This document shows, piece by piece, positions 62,944 to 64,000 of a stretch of DNA of 64,000 nt. Where the stretch lies: the NCBI GenBank assembly GCA_020636275.1, contig JACJYD010000001.1:186001-250000 (forward strand). Reading direction: 5' to 3'. This DNA is from Lewinellaceae bacterium. GTDB taxonomy: Bacteria > Bacteroidota > Bacteroidia > Chitinophagales > Saprospiraceae. Each line of letters begins with the position of its first letter. Within the stretch, counting starts at the first letter, position 1. The notes beneath the pieces are model-generated. The model ran no database searches. It was not told where the DNA came from and saw only the letters and a list, made by a program, of their open reading frames with translations. The position numbers and the translations under genes were made by a program.

Positions 62944-63501
62944 TCATCTCAAGTACATATAACTATTTTCAGGAATCTTACCTTGTACCCCGCGGTAATA
63001 GTCTTCGATAGCCCGTAGATCGGTTTCCCAATCGCCGGCGGGGAAATAAGGTTCGCGCCAGGAAACCAGTTTATGTTGCCAGTCGAATTTTACCATAACA
63101 ATCGGAACACCGGCGCCCAGGGCAATGTAATAAAAACCGGTGCGGAGGTGGTCCACTTTTTTTCGGGTGCCTTCAGGAGAAAGCACGACTACAAAACGAT
63201 CATTCTTTTGGTATTGGTCCACGATAGCGTCCACAAAGTTGGTGCGCTTGGACCGGTCGACCGGATAGCCGCCCAGCCAGCGGAATAAAGCGCCGAATGG
63301 CGGGCGGAACAAGGAGCTTTTTCCGATGAACTTGAGGTGCGGTGCATTCATGGCCTGGCGAACGAGCAGGCCGAGTGGAAAATCCCAGTTGGAGGTGTGC
63401 GGGATAACAATGATCACATATTTATCGAGCCGGTTTGGGTCCCATCCTTCCACTTTCCAACCAAATAGTCGCAAGAGGAATTTGCTTATTGCGGTTTTCA
63501 T
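62944..63501 (-). CDS. Lysophospholipid/1-acylglycerol-3-phosphate acyltransferase-like protein
   Basis: A 185-residue member of the LPLAT/PlsC superfamily with the acyltransferase motif HTSNWD (HX4D, residues 35-40) and the glycerol-site motif SPEGTRKKVDHLRTGFY (about 111). It is shorter than PlsC (about 245) and matches small stand-alone LPLAT proteins in Bacteroidota. The acyl acceptor is unknown. Its own promoter is not obvious. Confidence 0.85.
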   Translation of the reverse strand: MKTAISKFLLRLFGWKVEGWDPNRLDKYVIIVIPHTSNWDFPLGLLVRQAMNAPHLKFIGKSSLFRPPFGALFRWLGGYPVDRSKRTNFVDAIVDQYQKNDRFVVVLSPEGTRKKVDHLRTGFYYIALGAGVPIVMVKFDWQHKLVSWREPYFPAGDWETDLRAIEDYYRGVQGKIPENSYMYLR

Positions 63502-63600
63502 GGACGCGAATTTTGTGTTTTTTTCGTTTTTTTGCTGATAAGACGTTACTATCTGGCTCTACCCAGTCACAAGTATACAGAATTAGAAAATATTTTCTTG

Positions 63601-64000
63601 GTGCGGAAATTTACGTACACTATAATTTGGGTAATTGTAGCTGTATTGGCGGGGATAAATCTCCCTGCTCAATCGACTGGAAAAAATGAAACCCCTGCCT
63701 GGGGTATTGAAGTTTCTATGCCTGGCGGGTTCTACCCGGAAGGTATTGAGGTTGAACTTTCCTGTCCCGGCGCCCGGATCTACTACACCACCGATGGAAC
63801 GACCCCGGTGGCAGGACGGATGAGCGATCTCTACAAAGGTCCTATCGCCATTCAATCGACCACCGTGTTGCGCATGTTCGCCGTTCGCGGCACCGAGCGC
63901 ACGCCTATTATTTCGCATACCTATTTCATCAACGAGCCTTTTTCCACTTTTCCGACCGTTTCCATCTCCATTCCACCCGATGTGCTCTTCCATCCGACCA
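63601..64000 (+). CDS. Chitobiase/beta-hexosaminidase-domain secreted protein, C-terminally truncated by window end
   Basis: The first 133 codons of a secreted protein. A signal peptide (VRKFTYTIIWVIVAVLAGINLPAQ, starting GTG 63601 or TTG 63598) is followed by a chitobiase C-terminal type (CHB_HEX) beta domain: YPEGIEVELSCPGARIYYTTDG, then PTVSISIPPDVLF. Such domains are common in large Bacteroidota surface proteins and in CotH-kinase proteins; the rest is beyond the window. Confidence 0.7.
   Translation, partial: MRKFTYTIIWVIVAVLAGINLPAQSTGKNETPAWGIEVSMPGGFYPEGIEVELSCPGARIYYTTDGTTPVAGRMSDLYKGPIAIQSTTVLRMFAVRGTERTPIISHTYFINEPFSTFPTVSISIPPDVLFHPT

Noticed and set aside
1..64000. tRNA, rRNA, CRISPR, insertion sequence or prophage
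   Set aside because: I found no tRNA-like cloverleaf, no rRNA stretch, no regularly spaced short repeats, and no transposase, integrase or phage protein in any gap or frame. Undetected small elements remain possible.

Overview
The window looks like chromosomal DNA of a Bacteroidota, most likely a Saprospiria-type marine or activated-sludge bacterium. The signs are a giant surface protein ending in a gliding/type IX secretion C-terminal domain, exact Bacteroidota promoter boxes (TAnnTTTG) before several genes, a GYDIA-type GHMP kinase beside class II HMG-CoA reductase, a tricorn-type protease, kynurenine 3-monooxygenase, and RDD/SpoIIM/DUF4129/DUF4350/MoxR/DUF58 gene order. Nothing in the window looks like a prophage, transposon, CRISPR array, rRNA or tRNA. 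It is mostly housekeeping and envelope chromosome, about 50 genes, densely packed on both strands.

Layout. 1-5373: the end of a fused acyl-CoA mutase (IcmF) with a one-base frameshift, a small secreted protein and a tricorn protease. 5636-13070: a 2121-residue secreted repeat protein with a lectin domain, then a GH114-like lipoprotein. 13162-17929: methylmalonyl-CoA epimerase, then a tight four-gene operon (ThiL/AIR-synthase-like protein, alpha-oxoamine synthase, lipid kinase, UbiA-like prenyltransferase) that reads as a lipid-building pathway without a settled product. 17936-28018: desaturase, a small PD-(D/E)XK-like protein, membrane patatin, TlpA-like thioredoxin, a decayed dockerin-like fragment, ligA and rlmD. 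28078-35090: the RDD/SpoIIM/DUF4129/DUF4350/MoxR/DUF58 cluster, followed by an intergenic region with a candidate antisense-strand small RNA. 35393-41712: M28 peptidase, hpt, inositol monophosphatase, ABC permease, then alkB divergent from a flavin/2Fe-2S reductase. 41727-45227: pyrH, then the rplM-rpsI-rpsB-tsf operon with its promoter, leader hairpin and terminator. 45419-48846: isoprenoid (mevalonate) genes fni-mvaA-GHMP kinase. 48911-55447: ferredoxin-NADP reductase, 5-oxoprolinase, glutamate racemase and two Skp/OmpH chaperones. 55557-64000: hutH with an overlapping PagL-like lipid A deacylase, M48 protease, OmpA/PD40 protein, a membrane protein, kmo, an acyltransferase and the start of a chitobiase-domain surface protein.

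The most unusual items are: (1) a small RNA candidate at 35100-35218 on the minus strand with a full promoter and an intrinsic terminator but no reading frame; (2) the 13707-17929 lipid operon; (3) a GHMP kinase with no canonical start codon at its conserved N terminus, in frame with the gene before it; (4) a pseudogene fragment of a dockerin-like surface protein at 24187-24405 that still has its terminator-like hairpin; (5) a repeat protein in which every one of 17 repeats carries a matched cysteine pair; and (6) long perfect intergenic hairpins at many gene boundaries. All functional statements are from reading the sequence; no database search was run.
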